The notes: generated from the sequence alone by a model not told the origin. A DNA stretch of 26,187 nucleotides from Acidobacteriaceae bacterium (GCA_003154055.1 PMCH01000185.1:9208-35394); one strand, 5' to 3'. Positions 7,933 through 15,569 are shown, numbered from the stretch's first letter. Translations and numbers: made by a program.

Positions 7933-8040
7933 GGCATGAGAATCAAGGATGAAAGACCTAGGACACTAGCGGCGGAAGTGACAATTCGCACGGCCATTGC
8001 GATTCTACTTCTGCACTCTGACTTCTGACTTCTTCAATTG

Positions 8041-8964
8041 CTACTCCAGGTGCGTCAGTTCGCGAAAAAGCTGGAAGCGGGCATCAATTTCCTCGCGTGT
8101 CAGGTTCTGCAGCCGCTCGGTGCCAAAACGCTCCACGGCAAACGATCCCATCACGCCTCCGTAAAACAGGGCGCGTTTGAGCACTTCGCGGTTGAGCTCG
8201 CCCTGCGACGCAATGTAGCCCATGAAGCCGCCGGCGAAGGAATCCCCTGCTCCGGTCGGATCTTTCACTTCATCGATGGGCAGTGCCGGCGCGCGAAAAG
8301 GATGCGACCCAATGCCAAAAGCTCCTTCGCGAAAAAAAATGGTAGCGCCATACTCGCCGTGCTTGATGACCAGCGCCTGCGGCCCCATGGCCAGAACTTT
8401 CCTGGCGGCACGCGGAAGATTGCGTTCTCCGGCCAGCATCTTGGCTTCACCGTCGTTAATCAGCAGCACATTGACGAGCTTCAGGGTTTCCTTGAGTTCT
8501 GCCAGGGCTCCCTGAATCCAGAAATTCATGGTGTCGCCACCGGTCAGGCGCACGCCGTCCATCTCCAGGCGAACGGCCGCCTGCAGGCTGGGATGGATGT
8601 TGCCGAGGAAAAGGAACTCCGAATCGGCATACTGGCTGGGAATGCGCGGCTGAAATTTCTCAAACACATTCAGTTCGGTGAAATCGGTCTTCGCCTCGTT
8701 CAGGTTGTCGAGATACTGTCCGCCCCAGCGGAAAGTACGTCCCGGCGCATGGTCGATGCCGCGCGTATCCACTCCGCGTTTCTTGAGCACGTCTTCGTCG
8801 GCGGCGGTGAAGTCCTCCCCCACGACCGCCACGACGCGGACGTTGCTGAAGTAGCTCGCGGCCAGGGAAAAGTAGGTCGCCGATCCCCCCAGCATGTTCT
8901 CAACCTTGCCGGAAGGCGTTGCGATGGTGTCGAAAGCGATGGAACCGACGGCCAGAATGCTCAT
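8041..8964 (-). CDS. PfkB-family carbohydrate/nucleoside kinase
   Basis: A 307-residue ribokinase-fold kinase. The N-terminal VGSIAFDTI and GGSATYFSLAAS (26-37) match the first PfkB region. INDGEAKML (169-177) supplies the NxxE magnesium motif. DPTGAGDSFAGGF (235-247) is the second PfkB signature, with Asp241 as the catalytic base. The substrate is unknown. It follows mtnP in the same direction, 64 bases apart, which suggests phosphorylation of a nucleoside or pentose connected with methylthioadenosine or purine salvage. That is inference from context only. GGGAG lies 4 bases before the ATG and is a good ribosome binding site. The long hairpin at 8976-9032 ends just upstream of it. Confidence 0.85.
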   Translation of the reverse strand: MSILAVGSIAFDTIATPSGKVENMLGGSATYFSLAASYFSNVRVVAVVGEDFTAADEDVLKKRGVDTRGIDHAPGRTFRWGGQYLDNLNEAKTDFTELNVFEKFQPRIPSQYADSEFLFLGNIHPSLQAAVRLEMDGVRLTGGDTMNFWIQGALAELKETLKLVNVLLINDGEAKMLAGERNLPRAARKVLAMGPQALVIKHGEYGATIFFREGAFGIGSHPFRAPALPIDEVKDPTGAGDSFAGGFMGYIASQGELNREVLKRALFYGGVMGSFAVERFGTERLQNLTREEIDARFQLFRELTHLE

Positions 8965-8975
8965 GAATCTCCCGA

Positions 8976-9032
8976 GTGGCGAGAGGCGAGTAGCGAGTCT
9001 GAGTTCTTCCCTCGCTACTCGCCACTCGCTAC
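8976..9032. repeat. Long inverted repeat between mtnP and the kinase gene
   Basis: Arms at 8976-8997 and 9011-9032 pair at 20 of 22 positions, with a perfect 13-base core (GGCGAGTAGCGAG and its complement) around a 13-base loop. The arms are made of GCGAGT-like units. The outer end of the right arm contains the mtnP stop codon (9029-9031). The left arm ends one to two bases from the kinase ribosome binding site. In mRNA this would be a strong hairpin between the two genes. Confidence 0.75.
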
Positions 9033-9892
9033 TTCACATACTTTCCCAGTATCAATTTCAGCTTCTCTTTCGTCGCCGCCGGAATCTTGTCCGGCTGCGT
9101 CAGGATGGAGTGTGCCAGCGCCGAGCCGCATTTGCAGGAGCGCGCCTTCGGCAAATCCGCGACAGTCGCCTTGACCACCTTGGCCGCGTTCTCCGCATTC
9201 TTGACCAGCACCGACACGATCTGTTCCACCGTGACCGAGTCGTGATGCGGATGCCAGCAATCATAGTCGGTGACCATGGCAATGGTGACGTAACAAATCT
9301 CCGCCTCCCGCGCCAGCTTGGCTTCCTGCAAGTTGGTCATGCCGATCACGTCCGCTCCCCAACTGCGGTACACGTTCGACTCGGCCTTGGTGGAAAACTG
9401 CGGCCCTTCCATGCAGACGTAGGTTCCGCCGTGCTTTCCGGTCACCCCCACGGCTCGACAGGCTCCCTCCACGACTTTCGCCATAGCGCCGCAGATGGGA
9501 TCGCCAAAACCGATGTGCGCGACGATGCCATCGCCAAAAAAGGTATCGACGCGGTGGCGCGTGCGATCAAAGAACTGGTCCGGAATCACGAAATCCAGCG
9601 GCTTGTGCTCTTCCTTCAGCGATCCAACGGCTGAGACCGACACGATGCGCTCCACGCCCAGTTGCTTGAAACCGTATATATTGGCGCGAAAATTCAGTTC
9701 GCTGGGCAGAAGCATGTGCCCGCGGGCGTGACGGGCGAGAAAAACGACCTTGCGCCCTTCGAGCGTCCCCAAGATATAGGCGTCCGACGGATCGCCAAAC
9801 GGTGTCTGTTGCCGAACTTCCTGCGCGTCGGTAAAGCCAGGCATGTGGTACAGACCACTGCCCCCGATGATGCCAATCTCTGCCTGCTGCAA
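9029..9892 (-). CDS. mtnP: S-methyl-5'-thioadenosine phosphorylase
   Basis: A trimeric purine-nucleoside-phosphorylase-fold enzyme that splits methylthioadenosine, a by-product of polyamine and related SAM-using pathways, into adenine and methylthioribose-1-phosphate. The 287 residues show GIIGGSGLY at 7-15, the phosphate-binding RHARGH, CMEGPQFSTKAES, and VTDYDCWH, which is typical of MtnP rather than of other nucleoside phosphorylases. The start is a TTG at 9892 with AGGAG 5 bases upstream; no better ATG exists, and residues from the TTG onward match the family N-terminus. A -10-like box lies at 9930-9935. The last bases of the gene form part of an inverted repeat. The kinase gene follows. 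Confidence 0.92.
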   Translation of the reverse strand: MQQAEIGIIGGSGLYHMPGFTDAQEVRQQTPFGDPSDAYILGTLEGRKVVFLARHARGHMLLPSELNFRANIYGFKQLGVERIVSVSAVGSLKEEHKPLDFVIPDQFFDRTRHRVDTFFGDGIVAHIGFGDPICGAMAKVVEGACRAVGVTGKHGGTYVCMEGPQFSTKAESNVYRSWGADVIGMTNLQEAKLAREAEICYVTIAMVTDYDCWHPHHDSVTVEQIVSVLVKNAENAAKVVKATVADLPKARSCKCGSALAHSILTQPDKIPAATKEKLKLILGKYVK

Positions 9893-9929
9893 ATGTGCTC
9901 CTAACTATAAAAGGAACGCGGGACAGAAA

Positions 9930-9935
9930 ATTATA
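9930..9935 (-). promoter_or_regulatory. Possible -10 box of mtnP
   Basis: On the minus strand TATAAT is preceded directly by TG, which is close to an extended -10. It lies 37 bases before the TTG start and leaves room for the AGGAG ribosome binding site. A clear -35 box is not visible. Confidence 0.4.
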
Positions 9936-9962
9936 CAGAAGCTCATTCCGTGACGGGACAAT

Positions 9963-11480
9963 TCACTTGCTGGACGTACTCTTGGCCTCAGGCCAGAAAT
10001 CCTCAACCGCGCGCTTCGTCGTGTCATCATCCAGACTTTCACTGATCAGCACCGCATCGCCCCGAACCTCGATGACCATTACACCTTTTTCGGTCAGCCA
10101 GGAGTGGCGTCCGCGAAGGGTTCGCCAGGAATCGACTGGTGGCGCATCCTCCGCAACCTTGCCATCGCCGCCCAAAGCCCTCGCCTTCTGATACCGCTGC
10201 GCCAGCGACTTCGCATACACGGCTGCGAATTCCGCCGCCTTCTCCGGACTCGACCACCGCGACACGTACAGCAATCCGAGCGGCGCCGCCTTGTCTTTCT
10301 TAGGCCGGCCGGCAAAGTAATATCCGCCGCGCCATTGCGGATACAGCGCCGCGGCTTCATCCGAGCCCGCGTACTGCTCCACCAGCACATCGACATCAAA
10401 CTCCCCGATGGCGCCGATATCAAACGCCTCATAGCCTTTAAAGTCTTTGTCGAAGTCGAGCATCTTCATTGGCTCGAGTACTTCGTGCGACAGGTAGGTT
10501 TCCGGTTCCATGATCTCGCGCGTCGTCTTCGGCGGGTCCTTGAAAGCGCCTGCGTAGGCCAGCTCTTTCCCGCCCGCTTTGAGCAACGCCGTTGTAAAGT
10601 CGAGTCCATAGCGGTAGGAGAACGTCAGCGTTTCCTTGATAAAAATCGGCGCGCTCTTGAAAGTCGGCGTGTCATCCGTTCCCTGGAACATCCCTTGCTT
10701 CAACGCTTCCACGATCAGCGGAGACTCGAGCAGACTCTGGCCGGTCGGAGCGAGCGAGTAGTCGATCAGCACCGCCATAGCCTGCCCTTCCACAATCGCC
10801 TGCCGGGCTGATGTTTCTTCATCTGTAACAATGTCTGCCGGGCTTGGATCTGCTTTACCGTCATCGTCTTTGAGGCCGGCCTTCATCCACTTCTCGAGCC
10901 CGAATGACTGATCTTGCAGGGCGTGCGTTAACTCGTGCGCCAGCACCGGCCGCTGCTGCTCCATGTCCACCCAGTTCAGCAGATTTACTGTCTTGGTTTT
11001 GGCGTCGTAGTACCCCGCCACCTGTTCCCGCAGCAGCGCCACCAGAAAAGGCTTCAGGTCGAAATCGCGCGGTAACAGGCCGAACTTCTTCAGCACGATT
11101 TCCGATCGTTCCAGCCGCTGCGCGTCCTTGTCTTCCTTCATGTTTTTCTGGACGAACGCCTGCACCTCGTCGCGCTTGACGAGTTTGCGCTTGACCTCTT
11201 CCTTAATCGGCAACCCCGTCTCCTGACTGGAGAATTTCAGGATCTCGTCCACGGACCCCATGAGTTGCTTGGCTTCTGCGGGCGAGATGGTCTTCTCGGC
11301 AGCGGGGGCCTGCGATGGTGCCACCGGTTGCTGGTCCTGGACCTGGAGACCGAGACCGTCAAGGTTCGTGCCTCTTGCCCCAGCCTGCGGCTGTGCAGTC
11401 TGGGCCACGCTCCCACCTGCCAGTAGAACCAGCAGCAGGATAAGTGCGGCCAGTCGCAGCTTATTTGTCACGATTGTCAT
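9963..11480 (-). CDS. Secreted protein with HExxH motif, putative metallopeptidase
   Basis: The 505-residue product has an N-terminal signal peptide (KLRLAALILLLVLLAGGSVAQ, written here as residues 7-27), so it is probably exported. After a Pro/Gln/Ala-rich stretch and a charged helical region comes HELTHALQDQ at 182-191. Glu231 in IVEGQAMA follows about 45 residues later and would be a third zinc ligand, as in gluzincin-like peptidases. No known family is recognised for the remainder, which ends in a mixed alpha/beta region. The ATG at 11480 is chosen because AGGAAG lies 9 bases upstream and the signal peptide follows at once. A start at 11522 would read into an intergenic repeat. Activity is unproven. 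Confidence 0.7.
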   Translation of the reverse strand: MTIVTNKLRLAALILLLVLLAGGSVAQTAQPQAGARGTNLDGLGLQVQDQQPVAPSQAPAAEKTISPAEAKQLMGSVDEILKFSSQETGLPIKEEVKRKLVKRDEVQAFVQKNMKEDKDAQRLERSEIVLKKFGLLPRDFDLKPFLVALLREQVAGYYDAKTKTVNLLNWVDMEQQRPVLAHELTHALQDQSFGLEKWMKAGLKDDDGKADPSPADIVTDEETSARQAIVEGQAMAVLIDYSLAPTGQSLLESPLIVEALKQGMFQGTDDTPTFKSAPIFIKETLTFSYRYGLDFTTALLKAGGKELAYAGAFKDPPKTTREIMEPETYLSHEVLEPMKMLDFDKDFKGYEAFDIGAIGEFDVDVLVEQYAGSDEAAALYPQWRGGYYFAGRPKKDKAAPLGLLYVSRWSSPEKAAEFAAVYAKSLAQRYQKARALGGDGKVAEDAPPVDSWRTLRGRHSWLTEKGVMVIEVRGDAVLISESLDDDTTKRAVEDFWPEAKSTSSK

Positions 11481-11502
11481 CAAGAGCGGCTTCCTTATGT
11501 TT

Positions 11503-11562
11503 GTCATCCTGAGCGGAGCCAAGTCATTCGCTCGCGAATGACTTGGCGGAGTCGAAGGACCC
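11503..11562. repeat. Palindromic repeat, copy 1 (shared flanks, private core)
   Basis: The plus strand reads GTCATCCTGAGCGGAG, then a perfect palindrome with 14-base arms (11518-11531 and 11534-11547, 2-base loop), then CGGAGTCGAAGGACC. Copy 2 at 11678-11735 has the same flanks in reverse orientation but a different core. It lies just upstream of the HExxH gene, beyond its ribosome binding site. Confidence 0.75.
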
Positions 11563-11677
11563 CTACGAGCTTATAACCTCACAACAAGCGGGGCATTCTC
11601 CCCGTGCACTCTGAGCTTAGCAGCACACGGCAAAGCGAGAACTCCTCGATCCGCATCGAGTACCGTAGAGGTTGTAG

Positions 11678-11735
11678 AGATCCTTCGACTCCGTTTGCCC
11701 TCCGCTTCGCGGAGGGCAAACTCCGCTCAGGATGG
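11678..11735. repeat. Palindromic repeat, copy 2 (inverted orientation, different core)
   Basis: On the minus strand it reads CATCCTGAGCGGAG, then a perfect palindrome with 13-base arms (11693-11705 and 11709-11721, 3-base loop), then CGGAGTCGAAGGATC. The flanks match copy 1 almost exactly; the core does not. Together the two copies fill much of the 308-base gap between the HExxH gene and the dehydrogenase gene. The rest of that gap (11563-11677) contains a small GC-rich hairpin at 11589-11604 and no gene that I can support. Confidence 0.75.
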
Positions 11736-11788
11736 CAGGGATTGGCAAAGTGCTCACAACTGCGAGCTCTCGACCACAACGCTCGCGC

Positions 11789-12859
11789 TCAGCGACGGGC
11801 AATCCTTTCGGCCAACCAGTCCCCCGCCTCCCATGTCCCCATCGTCCCCCCGATATCGGCAGTGATCTTCTTCTGCCTCACTGCTTCCAGCACGCCAGCC
11901 TCGATCTTCGCGGATTCAGCAGCCATCCCCAAATGCGCCAGCATCATCGCAGCCGTGAGAATCGCGCCGAACGGGTTGGCGATATTCTTTCCCGCGATGG
12001 GCGGCGCCGATCCGTGCACCGGCTCAAACATCGAGGTCTTCCCCGGATGCAGATTGCCGCTCGCCGCCATGCCCAGCCCGCCCTGCAACCCCGCCGCCAG
12101 GTCGGTAACGATGTCACCGAACATGTTGTTGGTAACGATCACATCGAATGGCCGCGGATCGCGCACCATCTGCATGCACAATGCGTCCACGTACATGTGT
12201 TGCGTTTCGATCTTCGGATATTCGGCCGCGACTTCCTTGAACACGCGCTGCCATAAACCGCCCGCGTGCGTCATGGCGTTCGACTTGTCGCACATCAGCA
12301 CGCGCTGGCGCGGCGAGCCATCGAGTTTCTTGTGGTGCGCACAATACTCAAATGCGTAACGGATGATCCGTTCCACGCCCTTACGGGTGTTGATGTCCTC
12401 TTGGATCGCGACCTCGTCCGCCGTTCCCTGCTTGAACACGCCGCCCACATCGCCGTATACGCCCTCTGTGTTCTCCCGGATCACGACGAAATCCACGTCC
12501 TTCGGCTCGACATCCTTCAGCGGACAGAGCGCTGCATCCATCAGCCGCACGGGGCGCACATTCGCGTAAAGGTCCATCTTGAACCGCATGCCGAGCAGGA
12601 TTTCCTTGGCATGAATATTGGACGGCACGCGCGGATCACCCAAAGCGCCGACCAGGATGGCATCGTAGTCACGGGCCAAATTCGAAAATCCGTCGGGCGG
12701 CGCGGTGGTCTTGTCCGCCAGATAGCGGTCGGCACCCCAGTCAAACTCGGTGAATTCGACCGCCGCGCCGGCAGCCTCAACGACCTTCAGGGCCTGCGGA
12801 ATCACTTCTTTGCCAATGCCGTCTCCCGCGATGACGGCAATGCGTTTTCGCTGGGTCAC
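11789..12859 (-). CDS. Isopropylmalate/tartrate/isocitrate dehydrogenase family enzyme
   Basis: A 356-residue NAD(P)-dependent beta-hydroxyacid oxidative decarboxylase. Visible family motifs are the N-terminal IAVIAGDGIGKEV, RENTEGVYGD, DKSNAMTHAGGLW, the metal-binding VTNNMFGDIVTDLAAGL, and FEPVHGSAPPIAGKNIANP. The substrate-loop region reads LGMRFKMDLYANVRPVRL, which resembles tartrate dehydrogenase/alternative LeuB proteins more than classical LeuB, and FDWGADRYL near residue 40 points the same way. No other leucine-biosynthesis gene is nearby, so LeuB is one option, not a firm call. The start is a GTG with no clear ribosome binding site. Divergent from ygfZ. Confidence 0.85.
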   Translation of the reverse strand: MTQRKRIAVIAGDGIGKEVIPQALKVVEAAGAAVEFTEFDWGADRYLADKTTAPPDGFSNLARDYDAILVGALGDPRVPSNIHAKEILLGMRFKMDLYANVRPVRLMDAALCPLKDVEPKDVDFVVIRENTEGVYGDVGGVFKQGTADEVAIQEDINTRKGVERIIRYAFEYCAHHKKLDGSPRQRVLMCDKSNAMTHAGGLWQRVFKEVAAEYPKIETQHMYVDALCMQMVRDPRPFDVIVTNNMFGDIVTDLAAGLQGGLGMAASGNLHPGKTSMFEPVHGSAPPIAGKNIANPFGAILTAAMMLAHLGMAAESAKIEAGVLEAVRQKKITADIGGTMGTWEAGDWLAERIARR

Positions 12860-12997
12860 GAGGGGAACGTTAGCACACGGCAGAAAGATTCAGAAAGCCG
12901 GGTGGGGTTCGACTCTAGAGGCCTGCACCGTTTCGACGGTTTGCCTCATCTTCTACCCAGCACCAGCCGATGGGTCTCGGGCCCCAGTCAGCTTCGC

Positions 12998-13003
12998 TAT
13001 AAT
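12998..13003 (+). promoter_or_regulatory. Possible -10 box of ygfZ
   Basis: TATAAT, an exact consensus match, lies 13 bases before the ATG at 13017. Transcription would start about 6-7 bases before the ATG, giving a very short leader. The -35 region is weak. Confidence 0.4.
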
Positions 13004-13016
13004 CAAGAGTTAGCTT

Positions 13017-14039
13017 ATGAGTTCTGTAACCCTTCATGGAGCACGCGAGGATGGGCACGCCGGTACAACGCCCGATTTCGGCGATGTTCGCGCCGAGTTG
13101 CGTGCCCTGCTCTCTGGCTCCGGCGTCTACGACCTGGGATGGCGAGCCAAGATTGCGCTCACCGGCAGCGACCGCGTGCGCTGGCTGAATGGCATGATCT
13201 CCAATAATGTCCGCGACCTTGCGCCCGGACACGGCGTGTATGCCTTTCTCCTGAATTCGCAGGGGCGCATCCAGGCTGACCTTTACGCCTTCAACCGCGG
13301 CGAATCCCTGATGGTCGACACCGAACAATCGCTGCGGGAGAAGGTCCTGCAATTATTCGATCACTACATCATTGCCGATGACGTCGAAGTTGCCGATATC
13401 AGCTCGAAGCTCACTGCGCTCGGCCTGACCGGTCCTGAATCAGTAAATGTGCTGCAAAAGGCAGGCATTGCTGTTCCCGAGCTCGCGCACCTGCAATTCG
13501 CGGATATCAAATGGCGTGAGATTGGTGTCACTGTGCTTCGGTCGGGCGAAGAAGCGAAAGAATCGTGGCAGGTTTGGATTGCGCCGGAACACGTCGCGAA
13601 GCTTCGCGGCGCTCTGATCGAAGCCGGGGCAAAGCCGACCGGCACCACCGCGCTGAACCTGTTTCGCATTGCGCGTGGAATTCCGCAGTTCGGCATGGAC
13701 ATCCGCGATCGAGATCTACCCCAGGAAACCGGACAGTTGCGGGCATTGAGTTTCACCAAGGGCTGCTATCTGGGCCAGGAAATCGTGGAGCGCATCCGCT
13801 CGCGTGGGGCGGTGCATCGCCAGTTCGGCGCGTTCTTCGTGGAAGGCCCGCTGCCCGAACCGGGAACGAAAATTCAGGCTGAGGAAAAGGAAGTCGGCGA
13901 AGTGACGAGCGGCGCGATTCTGCCCCTGCCCGGCGGTGATCGGGCGGTAGCACTCGGCTATCTGCGCCGCGAGTCGGCGGGAAAAAACCTCCATGCGGGA
14001 CCTTCGAGGTTGAAACCAACGGAGCTTCCGATTGCATAG
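13017..14039 (+). CDS. ygfZ: Folate-binding protein YgfZ (GcvT-like)
   Basis: A tetrahydrofolate-dependent protein involved in assembly or repair of certain iron-sulfur proteins. It shares the GcvT/dimethylglycine oxidase fold. The 340 residues contain the signature KGCYLGQEIVERIRSRGAVHR near 250, including the KGCYxGQE cysteine motif that marks YgfZ and separates it from aminomethyltransferase. The N-terminal GSDRVRWLNGMISNNV block is also typical. The C-terminus (about 280-330) forms the GcvT-like beta domain. It heads the plus-strand run; the DUF1844 gene begins 34 bases downstream. A consensus TATAAT lies just upstream. Confidence 0.9.
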   Translation: MSSVTLHGAREDGHAGTTPDFGDVRAELRALLSGSGVYDLGWRAKIALTGSDRVRWLNGMISNNVRDLAPGHGVYAFLLNSQGRIQADLYAFNRGESLMVDTEQSLREKVLQLFDHYIIADDVEVADISSKLTALGLTGPESVNVLQKAGIAVPELAHLQFADIKWREIGVTVLRSGEEAKESWQVWIAPEHVAKLRGALIEAGAKPTGTTALNLFRIARGIPQFGMDIRDRDLPQETGQLRALSFTKGCYLGQEIVERIRSRGAVHRQFGAFFVEGPLPEPGTKIQAEEKEVGEVTSGAILPLPGGDRAVALGYLRRESAGKNLHAGPSRLKPTELPIA

Positions 14040-14073
14040 TTAGGCTTTGTTTGTGGGAGTTCAGGTATCCGAT

Positions 14074-14655
14074 ATGGCAGAAAAAAGAAAAGAAGAGAGT
14101 TTCAAAGTCAGTGACCATCGCCTTTTCACCTCCGACGGCGAACTAAGGCAGGACGCGATCGAAGAGCAATCGCCAGCGATCGAGAAGCCGGCTCCCGAAA
14201 AACCAGCCCCCGCCGTCGTCGAGAGCCATGACGCGGCGGCCGCCACATCCGACATACCCACGCCACCCACGGTCTTCGAGCAACAGGCACAGCAGGCCGC
14301 TTATCAGCAGTCCTCGCGCGACTTGGACGCAAAGGTTGAACTCAGCGGACACTCGGCGAAGGAGTTCGAAGTCAGTTTCGAGCGCTTCATGGCGTCGCTG
14401 TATATGACCGCCATGATGCAACTGGGCCTGATGCACGAGCAGAGCGGCCCGCCCCAAGTTGACCTGATCGGCGCACGGCAGACGATCGACACGCTCGGAA
14501 TGATGGCGGAGAAGACAAAAGGCAATCTCACGCCCAAGGAACAAGCCTTCCTGCAAAACTGCCTTTACGAGCTGCGCATGGCCTACGTCGAGGTCACCAA
14601 CGCGCTGGCGCATCCGCCCCAAGCGCCCGGCCCCATCACAGGTACCAACGGCTGA
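14074..14655 (+). CDS. DUF1844 domain protein
   Basis: A 193-residue protein of unknown function. The first 90 or so residues are polar and rich in Glu, Pro and Ala and look disordered. The DUF1844 core follows at about 100-170, with SFERFMASLYMTAMMQLGLM and GARQTIDTLGMMAEKTKGNL, predicted to be mostly helical. The start at 14074 (MAEKRKEESF) is preferred over a TTG at 14047 because family members start similarly and a purine-rich GGGAG lies upstream. The stop codon shares its last base with the ATG of the next gene, so the two are probably translationally coupled. Confidence 0.85.
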   Translation: MAEKRKEESFKVSDHRLFTSDGELRQDAIEEQSPAIEKPAPEKPAPAVVESHDAAAATSDIPTPPTVFEQQAQQAAYQQSSRDLDAKVELSGHSAKEFEVSFERFMASLYMTAMMQLGLMHEQSGPPQVDLIGARQTIDTLGMMAEKTKGNLTPKEQAFLQNCLYELRMAYVEVTNALAHPPQAPGPITGTNG

Positions 14656-15428
14656 TGCAGGCAACGTTGACGGTACTGGGCAGCGGCACGTCGATGGGAG
14701 TTCCCACGATCGGCTGCGACTGTGCCGTGTGCAGCTCCGCCGATCCGCGGGACCGTCGCACGCGGCCATCAGTACTGGTCAGCTATAACGGGCGCCACGT
14801 CATCATTGACACCACGCCCGACTTCCGCGAGCAGGCGCTGCGAGAAAAAATCACGCGCCTCGATGCTGTCCTTTATACCCACACCCACGCCGACCATATT
14901 CTCGGCCTCGACGACGTTCGTCCGCTGAGCTATGCCCACCGGCCGGGCAAGATGCCGCTTTATGCCGAACCGCACGCGGGTGAGTACCTGCGGCAGATGT
15001 TTCGCTATGTTTTCGACGCCGACTATAAGTTCGGCGGGCTGCCCCTGGTGGAACTGAAGCCGATCGAAGGTCTGATTGAGCTCTTCGGAGCCCGCTTCGA
15101 GCCGGTGACCATCATCCACGGCGAAGCACCCATTCTCGGCTTTCGCTTCGGATCGGCCGCCTACCTGACTGACCACAGTGACGTGCCAGCGAAATCTCTT
15201 GAGCAATTGCGCGGACTCGACATTTTGTTCCTAGATGCGTTGCGCTACACGCCGCACCCTACGCATTCCACCGTCGATAGGTCGCTGAAGATCGTAGAGG
15301 AGGTGAAACCGAAGCGCGCTTTCTTCACTCACATCTGTCACGATCTGCCGCATGAGGCGACGAATGCGACCTTGCCGCCGAATGTTCGGTTGGCCTATGA
15401 CGGAATGAAATTGGATTTTGAGATCTAG
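14655..15428 (+). CDS. Metallo-beta-lactamase-fold hydrolase, PhnP-like
   Basis: A 257-residue hydrolase with two metal sites visible. The binuclear metal motif HTHADH is at 76-81, followed by DHSDVP and, further on, a late HICHDLPHEA. Cysteines 21, 23 and 26 in GCDCAVC match the extra structural zinc site of E. coli PhnP, a cyclic phosphodiesterase of phosphonate degradation. No phosphonate gene is nearby, so a different cyclic phosphate or phosphodiester substrate is likely. Many bacteria outside the phn pathway carry such proteins. The ATG overlaps the DUF1844 stop by one base. Confidence 0.85.
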   Translation: MQATLTVLGSGTSMGVPTIGCDCAVCSSADPRDRRTRPSVLVSYNGRHVIIDTTPDFREQALREKITRLDAVLYTHTHADHILGLDDVRPLSYAHRPGKMPLYAEPHAGEYLRQMFRYVFDADYKFGGLPLVELKPIEGLIELFGARFEPVTIIHGEAPILGFRFGSAAYLTDHSDVPAKSLEQLRGLDILFLDALRYTPHPTHSTVDRSLKIVEEVKPKRAFFTHICHDLPHEATNATLPPNVRLAYDGMKLDFEI

Positions 15429-15447
15429 AGATCAGTTTCTCGTTTCT

Positions 15448-15569
15448 GGTTGCTGGTTTCTGATTGCATGGTGCCTGCGGTCGTCTAACAGAAACAAGTC
15501 AACTGGTGTGGGCGCGGATCAAAACATCAAATTTGGAGTCGAGGAACTAGAAACCAGAAACTAGCAACT
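15448..15569. repeat. Imperfect inverted repeat of TTTCTG type before ribF
   Basis: Arms at 15448-15467 and 15550-15569 pair at 16 of 20 positions. They are made of GTTTCTGGTTGCTG-like units. The 143-base gap between the hydrolase and ribF holds no gene. The right arm ends two bases before the ribF ATG, so the ribF leader, if short, would contain it. Similar tracts occur at 8008-8036 and 19699-19730. Confidence 0.5.

Noticed and set aside
8038..9174. Open frame of 378 codons on the plus strand
   Set aside because: It lies opposite the PfkB kinase and runs through the intergenic hairpin. The product has no domain pattern, and the minus strand has clear kinase motifs.
11589..11604. Rho-independent terminator from CGGGG/CCCCG hairpin
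   Set aside because: The stem is only 5 base pairs and no U-tract follows on either strand, so it is not a convincing terminator.
11579..11779. Small open frames within the gap between the HExxH and dehydrogenase genes
   Set aside because: They are built almost entirely from the palindromic repeat and lack a ribosome binding site or conserved pattern.
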